From: Aerophototrophica crusticola
GTDB lineage: Bacteria; Pseudomonadota; Alphaproteobacteria; Azospirillales; Azospirillaceae
NCBI GenBank assembly: GCA_001939945.1
Contig: MOEB01000002.1
Location: forward strand, 124,001-188,000
Length of the DNA: 64,000 bases
Reading direction: 5' to 3'
The stretch's first letter is position 1. Every line of letters begins with the position of its first letter. This document shows, one piece after another, positions 61,408 through 64,000 of this stretch. The position numbers and the translations under genes were made by a program. Below the pieces are notes generated by a model. The model was given only the letters and a program-made list of their open reading frames with translations, did no database searches and was not told where the DNA came from.

Positions 61408-61644
61408 CTAACGCAGCAGGGTGCAGGTGCGGTCCTGGCAGCGGACCAGCACGAACACGTCCTTTTGCCCGGTGCAGGCGATCTTGAAGACCGTCGTCGC
61501 CTGCCGGCCGGTGACGCGCTTCACCGGCTCCACTTTGCCAGGGGTGCAATTGCCGGTCCGCGCCGCCTCCCGCGCCTCCGCCTGCTGGGCGTGGGCGGGC
61601 AGAGGAGCGAGCAGGAGCAGCGATAGAACAAGGATGTAGCGCAT
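61408..61644 (-). CDS. Small secreted protein of unknown function
   Basis: The 78-residue product has a signal peptide (MRYILVLSLLLLAPLPAHAQ). A mature part of about 58 residues has three or four Cys (GNCTPGKVEPVKRV, FKIACTGQKDVFVLVRCQDRTCTLL), likely forming two disulfides. I recognise no family. It precedes pcs by 6 bp. Confidence 0.7.
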   Translation of the reverse strand: MRYILVLSLLLLAPLPAHAQQAEAREAARTGNCTPGKVEPVKRVTGRQATTVFKIACTGQKDVFVLVRCQDRTCTLLR

Positions 61645-61743
61645 CAGCTTGGCGTGATTCGGGATATCATCTGAGCATAGCTGAACCTTGTGTCACAGTG
61701 AGGGAAAAGCGCGTGCTAACACCTCGCTTGGCTCTGGAGACGC

Positions 61744-61772
61744 AAAAAGGGCCGCCCGTCGCCGGGCGGCCC
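61744..61772 (-). terminator. Rho-independent terminator of glnBA
   Basis: Read on the minus strand, GGGCCGCCCG pairs with CGGGCGGCCC (61749-61758 with 61763-61772 on the plus strand) and is followed by TTTTTGCG. It is a canonical terminator about 30 bp after glnA. Confidence 0.92.
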
Positions 61773-61800
61773 TCCTGGTCCTGTCCCTCGGGAGAGGGGA

Positions 61801-63210
61801 TCAGACGCTGTAGTACATCTTGTACTCGATGGGGTGCGGGCTGGTCTCGAAGGCCAGGACCTCTTCCATCTTCAGGTCGATGTAGCTGCTGATCATGTCT
61901 TCCGTGAACACGTCGCCCTTCTTCAGGAACTCGTTGTCCGCGGCCAGGTTCTCCATCGCCTCCCGCAGCGAGCGGCAGACGGTCGGAACCTCCTTCAGCT
62001 CCTCCGGCGGCAGGTCGTACAGGTTCTTGTCCATGGCGTCGCCGGGGTGGATCTTGTTCTGAATGCCATCCAGGCCGGCCATGAGCATGGCCGCGAAGGC
62101 CAGGTAGGGGTTCGCCGCCGGGTCGGGGAACCGCACCTCGACGCGCTTGCCCTTGGGGCTGTTGACGTAGGGGATGCGGCAGGAGGCGGAGCGGTTGCGG
62201 CTGGAGTAGGCCAGCAGCACCGGGGCCTCATAGCCCGGGACCAGGCGCTTGTAGCTGTTGGTCGTCGGGTTGGTGAAGGCGTTCAGGGCGCGGGCATGCT
62301 TGATGATGCCGCCGATGTAGTACAGCGCCGTGTCGGACAGGTCGGCATAGCCGTTGCCCGCGAACAGGGGCTTGCCGTCCTTCCAGATGGACTGGTGGCA
62401 GTGCATGCCCGAGCCGTTGTCGCCGAACACCGGCTTCGGCATGAAGGTCGCGGTCTTGCCGTAGGACGCGGCGACGTTGTGCACCACGTACTTAAACAGC
62501 TGCATGCCGTCGGCCATCTTCACCAGCGTGCCGAACTTCACGCCCAGCTCATGCTGGGAAGCCGCCACCTCATGGTGGTGCTTCTCGATCTCGACGCCCA
62601 TGTCGCCGAGGACGGTCAGCATCTCGGCGCGCAGGTCCTGGGCGCTGTCCACCGGGGCCACGGGGAAGTAGCCGCCCTTCACCGCCGGGCGGTGGGCGAG
62701 GTTGCCGCCCTCATAGTTCTTGCTGGAGGTATAGGGACCCTCCTCGCTGTCGAACTCGTACATGACCTTGTTCATCGACACTTCGAACTTCACGTCGTCG
62801 AAGACGAAGAACTCGGCCTCGGGGCCGAAATAGGCCACGTCGCCGATGCCGGCGGAGGCCATGTACTTCTCGGCGGCCTTGGCGATGGAGCGCGGGTCAC
62901 GCTTGTAGGGCTGGCCGGTGGAGGGCTCGTACACGTCGCAGAAGACGGTGAGCAGCGGCTGGGCCGCGAACGGGTCCATGACCGCGGTGGAGGCGTCCGG
63001 CATCAGGATCATGTCGGACTCGTTGATCGCCTTCCAGCCGGCGATGGAGGAGCCGTCGAACATGATGCCGTCGGCGAACATCTCCTCGTTCACCGTGCAG
63101 ATGTGCTGGGCGGTATGCTGCAGCTTGCCCTTCGGGTCGGTGAACCGGAAGTCGACGTACTTCACGTCGTGTTCCTTGATCAGGTCGAAGACCTTGCTGA
63201 TGTCCGACAT
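61801..63210 (-). CDS. glnA: Glutamine synthetase type I
   Basis: GlnA forms glutamine from glutamate and ammonia. The 469-residue protein has the type I signatures [68 protein letters not shown] (metal/ATP site) and [19 protein letters not shown]. The adenylylation-type Tyr is in [11 protein letters not shown] (about residue 397), so activity is likely controlled by GlnE. It lies 90 bp after glnB in one operon, as in Azospirillum. Confidence 0.97.
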   Translation of the reverse strand: MSDISKVFDLIKEHDVKYVDFRFTDPKGKLQHTAQHICTVNEEMFADGIMFDGSSIAGWKAINESDMILMPDASTAVMDPFAAQPLLTVFCDVYEPSTGQPYKRDPRSIAKAAEKYMASAGIGDVAYFGPEAEFFVFDDVKFEVSMNKVMYEFDSEEGPYTSSKNYEGGNLAHRPAVKGGYFPVAPVDSAQDLRAEMLTVLGDMGVEIEKHHHEVAASQHELGVKFGTLVKMADGMQLFKYVVHNVAASYGKTATFMPKPVFGDNGSGMHCHQSIWKDGKPLFAGNGYADLSDTALYYIGGIIKHARALNAFTNPTTNSYKRLVPGYEAPVLLAYSSRNRSASCRIPYVNSPKGKRVEVRFPDPAANPYLAFAAMLMAGLDGIQNKIHPGDAMDKNLYDLPPEELKEVPTVCRSLREAMENLAADNEFLKKGDVFTEDMISSYIDLKMEEVLAFETSPHPIEYKMYYSV

Positions 63211-63300
63211 TGCCTCGAGTTCCGTTGTTTAGGGTTTGTCGCTGGTGGTTGCCGGCCCCAGGGATTGCGGGGCCGGGTGCTGGAAACTTGTCTCCGCCCG

Positions 63301-63642
<342 letters not shown>

Positions 63643-63716
63643 CTATCGCAGCTCCTGTCTCGTCGCCGGCTTCGGCTGACCCTTTGCCCGGGGTTCCCCG
63701 GCGCCGGCCCCAGTGA

Positions 63717-63732
63717 AGCATGTGGCGTGCCA
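63717..63732 (-). promoter_or_regulatory. Sigma-54 (-24/-12) promoter of glnBA
   Basis: On the minus strand the sequence reads TGGCACGCCACATGCT, matching TGGCACG-N4-TTGC with one mismatch. It is 78 bp upstream of the glnB ATG. Together with the NtrC-like site further upstream it predicts induction under nitrogen limitation. Confidence 0.82.
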
Positions 63733-63783
63733 GTTTGGATTAACCGAAAGGACGGGGATTCCGGCCGGTCTTGAGTTCAAATC

Positions 63784-63800
63784 TGCACGAAAAATGTGCA
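63784..63800. promoter_or_regulatory. NtrC-type enhancer site
   Basis: TGCACGAAAAATGTGCA is a perfect dyad TGCAC-N7-GTGCA, matching the NtrC binding consensus. It lies about 50 bp upstream of the -24 element of glnB. A second, weaker half-site may exist near 63850 but is not convincing. Confidence 0.8.
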
Positions 63801-63942
63801 ATGGTCTGCCTGAATCTTGCCCTTGCTGTTCAAACAGGTGGCAGACGTGACCGTTGTGCGGTTCGCGCCGCCGGAATGTCGCCTGTTCCTTGGGCGAAGG
63901 GCAGGGCTGTGCGAAATGCCTCCAGAAAGTTTGACGAAGGGC

Positions 63943-63971
63943 TTGACGGCAGGGGCGGGCTGGGGCATACA
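63943..63971 (+). promoter_or_regulatory. Sigma-70-like promoter of the terminal tRNA
   Basis: TTGACG (63943-63948) and CATACA (63966-63971) are separated by 17 bp and lie 13 bp before the tRNA start. This fits a housekeeping promoter. Confidence 0.6.
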
Positions 63972-63984
63972 GCGGCTCCCTGTG

Positions 63985-64000
63985 GCGGTCGTAGCTCAGC
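63985..64000 (+). tRNA. tRNA gene, first 16 bases (probably tRNA-Asp)
   Basis: GCGGTCG, followed by TA and GCTCAGC, is the 5' acceptor stem, positions 8-9 and the start of the D arm of a tRNA. Alphaproteobacterial tRNA-Asp commonly begins this way. The anticodon lies outside the window, so the identity is a guess. Confidence 0.6.

Overview
The window is a very GC-rich, densely coded chromosomal segment. Gene content and order point to an alphaproteobacterium of the Rhodospirillales, most likely an Azospirillum/Niveispirillum-like member of the Azospirillaceae. The pointers are the yceD-rpmF-plsX-fabH-ihfA-merR string, ccoNOQP-ccoGHIS, glnBA under a sigma-54/NtrC-type control region, phaC, hopanoid genes and a Pcs-type phosphatidylcholine synthase. 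The genus is an inference. Nearly all genes are core metabolic or housekeeping genes. I see no prophage, transposase or CRISPR array. The accessory parts are two small toxin-antitoxin pairs and several families of intergenic repeats.

Layout. 1-4.3 kb: end of a bc1-complex chaperone gene, DUF177, rpmF, plsX, fabH, ihfA and a MerR regulator. 4.4-13 kb: a lytic transglycosylase, tRNA-Pro, cutA, a CheY-like regulator, an Mn riboswitch with mntP, metY, small metabolic genes and an orphan histidine kinase. 13-25 kb: rplM-rpsI, an MFS exporter, argC, a gamma-carbonic anhydrase homologue, a DUF433/DUF5615 toxin-antitoxin pair, phaC and the alaC-hom-glpX string. 25-31 kb: recJ, a large unknown protein, tRNA-Glu, a CigR/RcnB-like protein, a SafE-type membrane protein and DUF2189.

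31-42 kb is a complete high-affinity cbb3 oxidase locus. The structural genes ccoNOQP are followed by a divergent pyruvate kinase-like gene on the other strand, then by the assembly genes ccoG-fixH-ccoI-ccoS and a small membrane protein. FNR/FixK-like boxes precede ccoN, the SafE-like gene and, more weakly, ccoG, so microaerobic induction is likely.

42-50 kb: serS-surE-pcm-nlpD, a brnTA toxin-antitoxin pair, an AT-richer patch with an iteron-like cluster, a DUF815 ATPase, and yajC followed directly by an Mth938-like gene without the secDF genes often found between them. 49-54 kb: hopanoid precursor synthesis, with hpnE and a single gene that fuses HpnC and HpnD; sodB and a third squalene/phytoene-synthase-fold protein follow. 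54-64 kb: a beta-hydroxyacid dehydrogenase, trmFO, two tandem branched-chain amino-acid binding proteins, phosphatidylcholine synthase, glnA and glnB, and the start of a tRNA at the window edge.

The most unusual observations are the HpnC-HpnD fusion, a multi-hairpin dispersed element whose two best copies differ by compensatory base changes, a 14-20 bp palindrome present three times near gene ends, and the iteron-like cluster near 47.2 kb.
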